From: Nonomuraea sp. PA05
GTDB taxonomy: Bacteria > Actinomycetota > Actinomycetes > Streptosporangiales > Streptosporangiaceae
DNA: 64,000 nucleotides
Reading direction: 5' to 3'
Assembly: GCF_008086045.1 (NCBI RefSeq)
Contig: NZ_VSEY01000004.1
Span: 310,001-374,000, forward strand
Below, one piece after another: positions 43,141 to 53,800 of this stretch. A program made the position numbers and the translations under genes. The stretch's first letter is position 1; each line of letters starts with the position of its first letter. The notes beneath the pieces are model-generated. The model worked only from the letters and a program-made list of their open reading frames with translations. It was not told where the DNA came from and searched no databases.

Positions 43141-43580
43141 GTGGAAGGCCGTGGTCGGCCTCCTCCACCGGCAGCCAGGAGAGCAGCGCGTCCACCTCGC
43201 CGTCGCGCAGCGGCTTCAACGGGCCGGTGAACGGATTGCGGCGGATCCGCAGCTCCTACTCCCGATGCCGGGCCCGGAACGCCTCCCAGTAGGGGCGCAG
43301 GTCGGGGGACGTCGCCCGGCAGCATGCCGACGCGGAGCACCTCGGTCTTGCCCCGGGCCGCCAGCCTGGCCCGCTCCATGCTCTCGCTCAGCCCCCGGTG
43401 GACGAGGCGCAGGCCGGCGTAGAGCCGCTCGCCGATCGGGGTGAGCCGGACGCTGCGGCTGGTGCGCTCGAACAGCGTGGCGCCGACCTCATGCTCCTGC
43501 TTCCTGATGGCCTGGCTGACCGGGCGGGGCTCACGTGCAGCCGTTCGGCGGAATCGGCACCTGGAGTTGGACGGTGTTCC
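43141..43580 (-). pseudogene. LysR-family regulator, broken
   Basis: On the minus strand one frame gives PVSQAIRKQEHEVGATLFER, TSRSVRLTPIGERLYAGLRL and KTEVLRVGMLPGDV: the LysR winged helix, its linker and the start of the effector domain. A frameshift near 43305 moves the continuation (DLRPYWEAFRARHRE, then a stop) into another frame, where RIRRNPFTGPLKPLRDGEVD and ALLSWLP follow. The first helices and the last 150 residues are missing. It joins directly onto the truncated DUF4132-type gene. Confidence 0.7.
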
Positions 43581-43748
43581 GCTCGGACGGCCCAGCGCCC
43601 CGTAACGCACGGGGGTTGGGTCAGGGCTGGCACCACTCAGCCCTGCCGGCCCTGGCCGTCTACTGCCGGATCGGCAGGCCAGGCGCGCCGGCGGCGATCT
43701 CTGCAGGCGGTACGGGCGTGCCACCGCGTCTCGGGTGCACCTGCGTGG

Positions 43749-45353
43749 TTACGGGCGCGCCCTCGCCGCAGCGTCTCGGACCGCGTGGTCCTGAACCGTC
43801 TCCGCCAGTTCGTCCAGCACTTCCAGCGCCTCCGCGGCGCCGATCCGGGCGATGGCGTCGACAGCCTTGAGCGCGCGGGCCCTGGCGCCCCGTGCCACCC
43901 AGTCGGGGATCAGGGCGGCCAGGTCGCGGGCCGTCCGGCCATCGCCGAGCCATCCCAGCGCGGGCAGCGCCCAGGCGTCGCCGTGCAGGAACAGAGCCCA
44001 GCCCAGGTCGGCCAGCGAGCGCCGGTCGCAGGCCTCGCGGACCGCGTCCAGCCGCTCGTCCGGCTTCTTGGCCAGCGTGACGAGCCTCCTGGTCGCGTCG
44101 GCGGGCAGGGCCCGGCCGCCGCCCTTGAGCAGCACCTGCGGCAGGACATCGGGATCGGCGTACGCGGGCAGCCGGGCCACCCGCCCCGGCGCGGTCAGCA
44201 CCGCCGGGACGTCCTCGCCGGGCGCGTCCGGGACCCGCGGCACCGGGTCCGGCCCGGGCAGCTCCGGATGCGCCTTGAGGTGCAGGCGAAGCAACCCGGA
44301 GGCAAGGAGCGCCGACGTCGAGTCGCTCGCGGCCACCGCGGACAGCACCCGCGCCGCCCGCACGGGGAAGCGTTCCATCGCCCCGAGCAGGTACTCACGC
44401 GCGAACTCCCGCTCGTACCGCTCCAGCAGCAGCTTGAACGCCTCGTCGCTCGGAAGCAGGGAGATCAGCTCCACGAACCGCTCCCGCCACGGCTTGTAAA
44501 TCCTGAGCCGGTCCCAGGCGTCGACCAGGACCGGGGCGGCCGCCGGGCCTATGCCATCGGCCATCGTGGCGCGCATCCCGTACGTGAACGCGCCGAAGTC
44601 GGAGTCCTCCAGTCTCCAGCGGAGCAGTTCGAGGTGCCGCGGCGTGCCCACCGACGCCCACAGTCGTTCGCGGTAGAAGGCGTTCGAGCCCCACTCGGCA
44701 GACGGCGGGTCGGCACAGCACTCGTCCACCCAGTCATGCCGGGTGGGCACCAGGTAGGAGACGACAAACCGCCGCGAGCGGGTGCCGCGGTGCGCGGCCA
44801 GGCGTTCCACCGCCCGCCGATACTCCTCCTCGGGGCAGAAGGCCAGCAGCCCCCGGACCCTGCGCAGGCTCACCGAGTCGACCTGCCGAAGGGAGTCCAG
44901 CGGGCGCAGGTCTTCCGCCGAGGAGGCGATGCCGCTCAGTTCGGCGAGCGCGCAGGCGGCGAAGGCGAGCCCGCGGGAGGCGATCCACCCGTCGGTGAAG
45001 GTTCGCGGCGTCTCACGCCCCTCCTCCAGGCGGTCGACGATCGATGCGATCGCCGCCGCCCCGGCGGGACAATCAGCACCGCTGAGGTACGCCCGCGCGT
45101 GCGCGACCAGGGCCTTGTCGCTCCTGCCCGCCGACAGCACCGCCTCGATGCGGCCGCGGTGCTTCTCGGTCAGCTTCGCTGCCACGTCCGCGGCGCCGGG
45201 GTCGACGGTGTCGCCGGGCGCGACCTCGCCCAGCGCCCGGTCGGAGACGCCCGGTTCCGCGGGGACCGCGCCGCCCCGACGGGGGTGCAGATCTCGGCGC
45301 AGGGGCTCGGAGAGGACCAGGACGTCCTCGGCCGGGGGGAAGTGATCATCCAT
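43749..45353 (-). CDS. DUF4132/MolR-type protein lacking its C-terminal domain
   Basis: A 534-residue protein resembling the N-terminal helical-repeat part of DUF4132-family proteins: LSEPLRRDLHPRRGG at the start, LPAYADPDVLPQVLLKGGGR near 390, DRRSLADLGWALFLHGDAWA and LPALGWLGDGRTARDLAALI near 450. Full members are usually over 1000 residues, with the DUF4132 domain following this region; here a stop comes at 43749, next to a broken LysR gene. It is probably a 3'-truncated gene, though the remaining frame is clean and may still be translated. Function unknown; MolR-like proteins have been linked to molybdate regulation. The gap 45354-45584 holds nothing I recognise. Confidence 0.65.
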   Translation of the reverse strand: MDDHFPPAEDVLVLSEPLRRDLHPRRGGAVPAEPGVSDRALGEVAPGDTVDPGAADVAAKLTEKHRGRIEAVLSAGRSDKALVAHARAYLSGADCPAGAAAIASIVDRLEEGRETPRTFTDGWIASRGLAFAACALAELSGIASSAEDLRPLDSLRQVDSVSLRRVRGLLAFCPEEEYRRAVERLAAHRGTRSRRFVVSYLVPTRHDWVDECCADPPSAEWGSNAFYRERLWASVGTPRHLELLRWRLEDSDFGAFTYGMRATMADGIGPAAAPVLVDAWDRLRIYKPWRERFVELISLLPSDEAFKLLLERYEREFAREYLLGAMERFPVRAARVLSAVAASDSTSALLASGLLRLHLKAHPELPGPDPVPRVPDAPGEDVPAVLTAPGRVARLPAYADPDVLPQVLLKGGGRALPADATRRLVTLAKKPDERLDAVREACDRRSLADLGWALFLHGDAWALPALGWLGDGRTARDLAALIPDWVARGARARALKAVDAIARIGAAEALEVLDELAETVQDHAVRDAAARARP

Positions 45354-45584
45354 GGCGAATCACCGTAGCGGAGCCGGGTGACACTCACCCCCGCTCCACC
45401 TCGGGACGGTCCGGGCCGGCTCGCGGGCGAACGGAACAGCACGGTCACCGCGGCAGCGAGTAAACGGAGCGGCGACCGACAAGAGGCGTAGATGGGGATC
45501 CCTCACGAAACAACCCCATCGTGATCATTTTCAGCGCAGCGGTTCACCCGGGAGACGGAAGCGCGTACGGCAGGATGATCCGCT

Positions 45585-45825
45585 GTGCTCCTTCGCCTGG
45601 CCTACCTGACCATCACGAACGCGTCCGCCGCGCTGCGGTTGCTCCCCGTGGGCGATCGGGACAAGGACGTGGAGGCCCTCGCCCTGCGTGACCAGATCAC
45701 CGTCCTTGAACGCCAACTCGGCGCCGACACCAGCGTGCGATTCGCACCCGAGGACCGAGCCCTTCTCGCCGCGCTCCTGGCCTCACTGCCCTGCGAGGTC
45801 CTGCGCCAGCTGCGGCTCGCGCTCG
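45585..45825 (+). pseudogene. transposase N-terminal fragment
   Basis: About 80 residues starting LLRLAYLTITNASAALRLLP, then DRDKDVEALALRDQITVLER and FAPEDRALLAALLASLP match the first part of rve-type transposases of actinomycete IS elements. It then stops matching near 45825, where minus-strand prophage sequence begins. The catalytic domain is absent. Confidence 0.65.
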
Positions 45826-46019
45826 TAGACGGTGGCGTAGCCGAGGAACTCCAGCGGCCCGCCGTCGCCCTGCTCGCACAGCTCCATCGAGGCGGGCACC
45901 CGGGCGACCGCACGGGAGCCCGTCAGCTCGGCGCAGCGTCGCTGCGACGGCTGGTCACCGCGCTGCCGTACATGCTGTGCGCGGGCCGCCGCGGCGGCCT
46001 CGCGAGAGGTGGCGCTCAT
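45826..46019 (-). pseudogene. prophage prohead protease, N-terminal fragment
   Basis: The minus strand reads from ATG 46019 and soon reaches GGPLEFLGYATVYER, the first beta-strand of HK97-type prohead proteases (F-GYA-VY). The frame is cut off by the transposase fragment. Just upstream, 46020-46240 includes a short phage-like reading (PFTPEQLAEFETLF). Order and strand agree with the portal remnant. Confidence 0.5.
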
Positions 46020-46239
46020 CCTGTCGCTCCCGACGTCGCGGTGGTGAGTGGTGGGTGGTGTGCGGGGACTGACGAACAACGTCTCGAACTCGGCGAGCTG
46101 CTCGGGCGTGAACGGCGGCAGGTCCTCCATGGCCAGCGGGCCGAGCGGTTCGACTTCACGTAGCGTGGGCCGGGCACCAGGCCACGAGACAGCGCGTCCT
46201 CACGCCGGGACACCGCCGGACCCCAAGTGCATGATCAGG

Positions 46240-46859
46240 CATTGAAGGTTCCGCGATCAGGTTGGACGGCACCCCGAAGAACCGGGCGATGTCCGTCAGG
46301 CCGAACTGACTGGTGAGCGACCGCCTGAATCGGCCGGTACTTCCAGTCATTGCCGTGCCCCACGCCGCGTACGCCACCGGCGTCAGGCCGAGCGGGAAGC
46401 CGGCCACGGTGAACTGCGCCGTTCGCGCGGACGGTCACGTCCTGCAGCGCGAGCAGGTCGATCTGCGCGGGCAGGCCGCGCCCGTCCGGGCCGATGACGC
46501 CCGACCGCTCGGTGATGAGCCCCGAACGTGTCCCCCGCCCGGTCGAGGTCCACCTGAGTGAAGTACAGCCATTCCATGATGCCGATCTGCTGCCCCGCCC
46601 GGGTTGACCAGGACGGGAGGCTTGGGCACCTCAACCTGTACGCCGTTGACCCGCCGGTACACGTCCACGGGCATCGTGCCGACCGGGTCGGCCCGGATGC
46701 GCAGGCACGCCCACACGGCGCTGTGCCGTAGGGCGTGTCGTTGGTGACGGACACGCCGCCGCCGGTGCGCTGGTTGCGCTGCGCGGCGAGCAGTTCCTCG
46801 GGGGTGGTGATCTGCGCGTCGCGGTTGAACGCCGCTCGCAGCTTCGCCAAGACGCCCAT
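46240..46859 (-). pseudogene. prophage portal protein (HK97-type), multiply frameshifted
   Basis: Pieces of one portal protein appear in order but in alternating frames: MGVLAKLRAAFNRDAQITTP at 46859, WACLRIRADPVGTMPVDVYR, VEVPKPPVLVNPG, IGIMEWLYFTQVDLDRAGDT, VIGPDGRGLPAQIDLL, and SQFGLTDIARFFGVPSNLIA. At least four frameshifts and internal losses compress a protein of about 400 residues into 620 bp. With the protease fragment downstream it marks a decayed siphophage head module. Confidence 0.7.
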
Positions 46860-46979
46860 GATCCTCCCCTCAGATGGTGCTTTGACCTTCAGAAACGATC
46901 TCTATAGATGTCGTTTTCGCAGGTTGCTCTGCGTCCTTGACGCTTTACCACGTTTTGCCATGCCCATATTGGTTATTAA

Positions 46980-47007
46980 CTCTATGAGTTCAATCAACTA
47001 CATAGAG
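46980..47007. promoter_or_regulatory. inverted repeat in an A/T-rich leader before the PLAT-like gene
   Basis: CTCTATG (46980-46986) and CATAGAG (47001-47007) are a perfect 7-bp inverted repeat with a 14-bp spacer, just before the ribosome site at 47012-47025. The surrounding 46890-47010 is unusually A/T-rich for this genome. It could be an operator or an RNA hairpin that masks the leader. Function is inferred. Confidence 0.45.
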
Positions 47008-47029
47008 TCAAAGGAGCGTGAGGGCACCC

Positions 47030-47509
47030 ATGGCCCCCATCAACAGACGCGACCCCATCGAGAGCATCGACGCCCACGTCCACACCGGCCCCGATGACGC
47101 CACCGCCGGTGGCGGCAGCGACGCCGAAATCTACCTGGGCCTCGCAGGACGCGAGTTCTGGCTCGACCTCCCCAGCGAAGACGACACGGAAGTCGGCCAG
47201 GAGTTCCACTACATCTACGGGTCTGGCGGCAACACCAGGTACCCCACCTACAACGACCCTCGCAACCCGAAACTGACCTTCGGCGACCTGCTCGAACACG
47301 ACGTCTACGTCCGCATGAACCCAAGCGACGACTGGTGGCACGCCGAAAAGGTCCGCGTCGTCGTCAAAGGCGTCCTAGGCTCACGCGCCACCTACGAAGC
47401 CCTCGACGGCGGCGACTCTCAGTGGCTCGGCAACGGGCCCGGTCTCATCTTCCACCTGAAGAGAACCGACCACAACGACGACGGCGGTTCCGAGACCACG
47501 AAGGTCTGA
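47030..47509 (+). CDS. small PLAT/LH2-like domain protein
   Basis: A 159-residue acidic protein. Residues 8-115 follow the PLAT/LH2 beta-sandwich pattern: HVHTGPDDATAGGGSDAEIY, LGLAGREFWLDLPSEDDTEV, FGDLLEHDVYVRMNPSDDWW and EKVRVVVKG, which are the strand order and the Trp-containing segment of that fold. PLAT domains bind lipids or membrane proteins. There is no signal peptide. GAGGG lies about 5 bp before ATG 47030 (a GTG at 47018 is possible). It sits behind an A/T-rich leader between phage debris and a large subtilase, suggesting recent arrival. PLAT assignment is by pattern and not certain. Confidence 0.65.
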   Translation: MAPINRRDPIESIDAHVHTGPDDATAGGGSDAEIYLGLAGREFWLDLPSEDDTEVGQEFHYIYGSGGNTRYPTYNDPRNPKLTFGDLLEHDVYVRMNPSDDWWHAEKVRVVVKGVLGSRATYEALDGGDSQWLGNGPGLIFHLKRTDHNDDGGSETTKV

Positions 47510-47786
47510 CCCCAGCGACGCCAGAGCAAACCGGCCGGGTCTTGACCCCGCGTACGGCGGTCTCCAGCAGGTCCTGGCCGATGTGCCGCAGAGTGCCCTG
47601 CGCATGCTCCCCGCGAGCAGGGCCGCAACCGGCCTGCCCGGAGGAGCGCTTCCCCTATTTCCCCGCAGTGCCATCGTCGGTCACATGCCTTGGCACAGCG
47701 GATCGGCAGAGTGCCACGAGTACTCACTTGCGGCTTGAGCTGCATAGATGGAGGAGCGCGGGCCGGAAGCGGCAAACTCGGTAGGC

Positions 47787-47821
47787 GTGGTCAGAGCCCC
47801 CACGAAGAAGGCTCTGACCAC
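47787..47821. terminator. bidirectional terminator, 12-bp perfect stem
   Basis: GTGGTCAGAGCC (47787-47798), an 11-nt loop and GGCTCTGACCAC (47810-47821) form a perfect stem between the convergent PLAT-like gene and the subtilase, ending 23 bp past the subtilase stop. The rest of 47510-47786 has a short unassigned coding-like trace (GTLRHIGQDLLETAVRGV on the minus strand near 47590) and nothing else. Confidence 0.8.
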
Positions 47822-47844
47822 TGCTGGCGGATGGGTCGGCTATC

Positions 47845-50800
47845 TCATAGGCGCGGGTCCTGCTGGACCTTCAGGGCGTTGAGGATCGGGTCGCGCTCGC
47901 CGATCTCGCGGAGAAGCTCGACCTTCAGATCGCCACCGGCGTGCTCGACGGTGACCGTGTTCACGTCCGCGGTCAGCGCACCCACCCTCGCCTGCACGTC
48001 GTGGTCGTGGAGCACCGGTTTGCCGCCGACCAGAACATCGAAGGCACGCTTGCCGGCCTTGACCTTCTCGAACTCCGCGAAGTCGAGGCCGATCCGGTAC
48101 GTCCCGGCGGGCGCGTTCTTGAACACGTAGGCGAACGTCTCGCCGGTCCGCTGGGTGCGGAACAGGTCGTCGTCCTCCGTGCCGCCGATGGCGGCCTTGG
48201 TGGCACGGGCATTGCCACCGACGTAGCCCCACGGCCGCGAGCCGAGCTTCTGGTCGGGCGACCAGACGAAGCCGTCGGCACCGACGTGCCCGGACCCGCC
48301 CGCGTCGACACCCTTCCAGTAGGCCGAGGTCGCCAGGCGGACCGGCCTGAACTGGGCTTCGCTCTTGCCGGCGTTCGACGCCACGAGCACGTCCCCGACG
48401 AGCACGCCGGGCTCGACGGCGGCGTTGTCCGCCGTTGCCGTGACCGTGGTGGACTCGCCAGCCGCGAGCTTGACCGTGCCGGCCGCGGCCGGGCCCGTGA
48501 GGGTCAGCCAGGGAAGGTCGGCGGCCTCGTGCCCGCCGTCGCTGGCGCGTTTCTGCTCGCTGAGCCGCACCTCGAGCGGGGCGGAGCCGGTGTTGGTCAC
48601 GATCACGTCGGCGGTCGCCTTCTGGTCCGGGCCGAGGAGCCAGTCGAGGTCGCCTCCCGTGACGGTTGTGACGCCCGTGGTCAACGCCGTGTCGACCACC
48701 TCGGCCTGATCCTTCTTGGCGATGGTCACGGGGCGGCCGGCCGTGACGTAGTTCGGCGCCCAGACCTGCACGGTGTTCTCGCCGACCAGCGCCTGGGCCT
48801 TCCACCGGCCCTTCTCGTCGGTGGTGATGACCCGGTCACCGTTCGGCCCTGCGAGCGTGACGATCGCGCCCGCGATCGGCTTGCCGTCGTTCGCGTCGGT
48901 GACCGTGCCCTCGATCGTGCCCGCGGCCGGGAGGGTGTACTCCAGCCCCAGACCGGCCTTCAGGATGGGCTGGTTGAAGGAGTACTGGCTCGCGGGGTTG
49001 CGCTTCAGGCCCTCCACGCCGACCGTCGCCGACGACCCGCGGGTGAGGGGGTTGTCGCCGCCGATGCCGTCGCCGTACCCGATCTGGATGCGGCCGTCCG
49101 CGATCAGGGTGACAGAAAAGCTCACCCGGGCCGCCCTGTCGCTGTCGAAGGCGGCGTTGCGCCACTCGATGACCTCAGCGGCCAGGCCGTCCACCTCGGT
49201 GGCGCCGAAGTAGATGCCCGCCTGGTCGTCGACGACCAGGTCGTCCCAGAGCGGAAAGATCGCGTCGTACGCGTATGGCGACGGCAGCGCCGTGTTGTTC
49301 CCCACGGTGCCGGCCCGGTCGAAGATCAGCGCGCCGTTCGTCGTCACACACACGCCGTCCCAGGCCGTGTCGTAGAACGGGAACAGGAAGCTGGAGTCGA
49401 ACCACAGCACGCCGCAGACGTCATCGCCGTGCCACCCGGACTCCTCCGTACCCTGGCGGTAGAGCCCGTCGGTCACCTTCATCGCGTACGAGCGACCGGC
49501 GGGGGCCACCGGCACGGGGCCCGGCTCCGGCTCCTCGGGCTGGGGCTCCGGCTCCGCCTTGTCTCCGCGCGGATCGAGCGTCACGCGCAGCGCCGCGATG
49601 CTCGGAGCCCGCAGGCCCTTGCTGCCCCGCAGTTCCACGGTCAGCGGGCCGCCGTCGTGCTGCACGACGGCGGTGTGCCAGTCGGCGGCGTTCGGGCCGA
49701 CGGCCTTCACGGGGTCGTAGGCGTACTGCGTCAGCTCGTCGTCGATCAGGACGTCGAACACCCGCTTGCCCTGCCACACCTGCTCGATCTCGGCGAACCC
49801 GAGGTCGATGGCGTAGGTGCCCTTCGGCGTGTCGGGGAAGGTGTAGACCAGGTCCTTGCCCGGCGTGGTGCGCTGGGACTGGAACAGGGCGTCGTCCTCG
49901 GTGCCCTTGATCGCGGCCCTCGTGGAGATCGTCTTCCCCTTCCCGGTGTAGCCCCATGCCTTGCCACGGGCCGCCTGGTCGCCGGACCAGGTGTAGCCGG
50001 AGGCGTCGGTGAACGAGGGGCCGCCGGCGTTGACGCCGACCTGGTACTTCGTGGTCGTGAGCGTCACCGGGACGTAGGTTTTGGGCTGCCGTCCGGAGTC
50101 GGACAACACGACGATGTTCGCGCCGAGAGTGCCCGGGTCGGCGTCCTTCGAGGAGATCGAGACCTTGACCGTCGTCGACTCGCCCGGGGCGAGGGTGCCG
50201 CCGGTCGAGGAGAGCGACAGCCAGGGCAGGTCGGTGAGCAGGTCGTCCTCGACGTCGACCAGCACGACGTCATCGGCGATCTGGTCCGCCGCCCACAGCG
50301 CCCCGGTCGAGTCGGTCTCGAGGCCGCCACCCTGGCCTGCCTTCTGGCCCGGGAACCACCACGCGTTGACGAGCGAGCAGTCGTCGGGGTCGACCTGCAG
50401 CAGGCGGGTGGGCCTGTTCGAGGTGAGGTCGGTGTACCAGATGGTGTCGGAGGCCTGGTTGTAGGCCAGGCCCATCACCTCGGGCAGCGGCGGGGCGCAG
50501 AAGGACAGCAGCGCACCCGCGTTGTCGTGCGACGTCCCGGCGACGGTTCCGATCAGGCCGTTCTTCCGGCCGCCGATGTAGAACACGTCCTCGGCAGGGT
50601 TGTAGGCGAGTCCGGTCAGCTGCAGCGTGGACCAGTCACCCTTGATCTGGCGGGTCTCCTTTCCGGTCTCCCGGTCGAAGCAGTGGATGTAGCTGGCCGG
50701 GCTGTCCTCCATCTGGCACATGTCACCGGTCTTGGTGTCGAGCGCCATGTCGAACGCCCGGTACTCGGGGTTCCACGAGGCGTCGAAGACCTTGCCGGTC

Positions 50801-53800
50801 CGCTTGCCCGTCACGGTGTAGGCGGTGTTGGTCCGCGCGGTGTAGTCGTGGACCCAGACGTCGCCGTCGTACCCGATGCCGGAGGGTTCCTTCTCCGCGA
50901 TCGTGCCCGGGATGTCGATGCGGGTGATGACGTCGCCGCCGGAGGTCGTGCCGACCTTGCCTTCCGCCTGTGCTTCCGCGGCGCTCGCCGTCGCGGCCTT
51001 GCCGTCGACGTTCGACGGCTTCATGCCGCTCGCACCGGCCTTCCACGCGGTGAGATCGATCGTGCTGTCCGCACCTGTCCCGGTGCGCGTGGTGGCGCCG
51101 GCGGCGTCGAGCTCGTGGTGGCGGGCGGCCTCGCCCAGGTCGTACGTGAGCGGGGCGGAACCGTTGTTGGTCAGCGTCAGCGAGCCCACACCGTTCTGGT
51201 CGGTTCCCATCACGGCGTCGAGGCCGCTCGCCTTCAGGCCGGCGGCGCCCGTGGTGAGACGCGCGTCGATCGTCGCCTTCGCGTAGAGCTTGTCGAGGGC
51301 GAAGTCGTACGACGCCGTCCCGTAGTTCGGCGCCTCGACGGTCATCGTGTAGCCGGCGACCGGAAGCTGGCGATGCACGACGCCCGTCCCGTTGGTCGTG
51401 ACGCTCTCGACGAGGCCGTTCTTGCCGGTGATCGAGACCTTGGCCCCGGACACCGGCAGCCCGTCGTTCTTGTCGACGACGGTCGCGTCGAGGTAGCCCC
51501 AGTCCGGGAGGTCGTAGGTGACGATCATCCCGTCGTGGAGCACCGGGACGCTGTCGGAGAACCGGATGCCGTCCACCCCGGCCCAGCCCTGGATGCCGGT
51601 GATGGTGCGGGCGCCGCCGGTCACCGGGTCGTCGGTGCCGATGCCGTCGCCGTACCCGAAGATCACCTTGCCCGAGCGGGTGAGCGTGGCCGAGAAGCTG
51701 ACCGGCTCCGTGTACTCGGACCGGATCGGGTAGGCCCAGATCTTGGCGTCGCGGAACTCGATGACGAACGCGTCCTCACCGTCGACCTTGGTGGCCGCCG
51801 TGAAGACTCCCCCGCCGGGGGCGAACTGGACGGGGGACGGGACGTAGAACGGGAAGATGCCCGCACCGCCGGTGCCGGGTCCGGTGGTGGTGTCCGGGGA
51901 GATCACGCCGCGCAGGCTGATTCCGAGGGTGTCGTGGCTGCCGTTGTAGAGCGCGATCGGGAACGGCAGGTCCACCGTCGCCCACACGCCGCTCTTGAAC
52001 GCGACCGGGTCGGTGCCGCGCAGGTACTCCCCCTCAGAGAGGGAGCAGCTGTAGCCGCCCTTGTCGACGACGAGCCCGATCGGGATCTCCAGCGACTTGT
52101 TCTCGGCGCCGACGGTCAGCGGGACGGACGTCGGCGAGAAGCAGGCGTTGGGCGTGACGGCGAGCCCGTACTGGCCCTCCGGCACACCGGCGATCGTGAA
52201 CGCGCCGTTGGCGTCCGTGCGCACGGCCTCCAGCGGCGTGTCCTTGACGGAGACGTCGGCGTTCGGGACGGGCTGCTTCTTGTCGTCGATGACCCTGCCG
52301 CTGATGTCGTGGCGCGCGGCGGCGGTGAGGGGAACCTCAACCGAGGTGTTCTGGCCGAGGGCGACCGTGGCGCTCGCGGTCGCGGTCAGGTACCCGAAGG
52401 CCTTGGTGCTGATCTGGTAGTCGCCGACCGGGAGATTGATCGTGAACCGGCCGTCCTTGTCGGTCCCGACGGACCGGCTGAACGGTCCGCTGATCGTCAC
52501 GTCGACGGCGGGGGCCGGGGCGCCGTCGGCGGTGACGACACCGGTGAGGGTACCGCCCTGCCGGGGGGCGAGCTCGAGCAGGCGGACGAGGTCGAGCCGG
52601 CCTTCGCCGTACTTGTTGTTGAAGTCGGCGGTGCCGCCGCACTCGGTGTCGTCGACGTCCACGGCCGACTCGGCCAGCAGGCGGCGGGTCTCCTCGACCT
52701 GCCCGATGAGGGTCGGATCGTAGCTCCACAGGCCGGCGACGGCGCCGGCGACGTGGGGAGCCGCCATCGATGTGCCGGACATCTCGGTGTAACTGCCGTT
52801 CAGGTAGGACGAACGGACGGCGACGCCCGGAGCGGAGATCTCGGGCTTGATCCGGCCATCTTCACCCTCGCCCTTGCGGGAGAATAACGCGAGCGTGCCG
52901 TCCGACGCGTAGGCGCCGACCGAGTAGGCGCTCTCGGCGGAGCCGGGCGAGGAGACGGTGTCGCACGCCGCGTACGGCGTGGTGTTGCCCGATGACCAGA
53001 CGCTGAAAATGCCCGCGGCGCTCCAGGCCTCGTCGATGGCCTGGAAGAAGTCGTCGAAGTTGTGCTCGACGTTCTGGCCCCACGAGTTGTTGATGACGTG
53101 GGGGCGCTTGGACGGGTCGGGGTTGTTCCCGTGGACGTCGGTCGGGGCGAGCAACCACCATCCGGACTTGAGCAACGACTCGACGCCGGTGCTGTCGCAG
53201 CAGCCGTTCGTCGCGATCCACTGCGCGTCCGGGGCGACGCCGACGTGGTTGGTGCCGTCGTCGCCGACCATGGTGCCCATGGTGTGCGTGCCGTGTCCGT
53301 CGTCGTCGCACGGTGCGCCGGTGCACGTACCCCGGGTGGCCATCCAGTTGTAGTTGTGGTCGACGGTGCCGTCGGGCTTCGTGCCGCGGTACCGCCGCAT
53401 CAGGGCGGGGTGGTCGAATTGAACGCCCGAGTCGAGGTTGGACACGGTGATGCCCGCACCGGTGGCCCCCTTGGCCCAGGCCTGAGGGGTGTGAATGGCG
53501 TCCAGACCCCACGAGACGGTGCCGTCCTCGGCGGGGGCGGCGGGGCGGACGGCCTGGTCGGCCGGCGTCTTCTCGTCCACGGGCTCGACCAGCGCGACCT
53601 GTGGCGACGCATGGATCTCGGCGACCTGCCCGACCGAGGCGACGTCGAGCGCGAGCTTCTGCGTGCCGCCCTTGACGAGCACGGCGTTGACGAGCGGGTA
53701 GGACGTGTACTTCACGCCCGCCGCGTCGAGTCCGGCGGAGACGGACGCCGCGGAGGCCCTGGCCGAGGCCTTCAGTGCGTCGTAGACGAACTGACCGCGA

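Noticed and set aside
47941..52887. A 1648-codon open frame antisense to the subtilase
   Set aside because: It is a shadow of high third-position GC on the coding strand; the minus frame has a signal peptide and a full catalytic triad.
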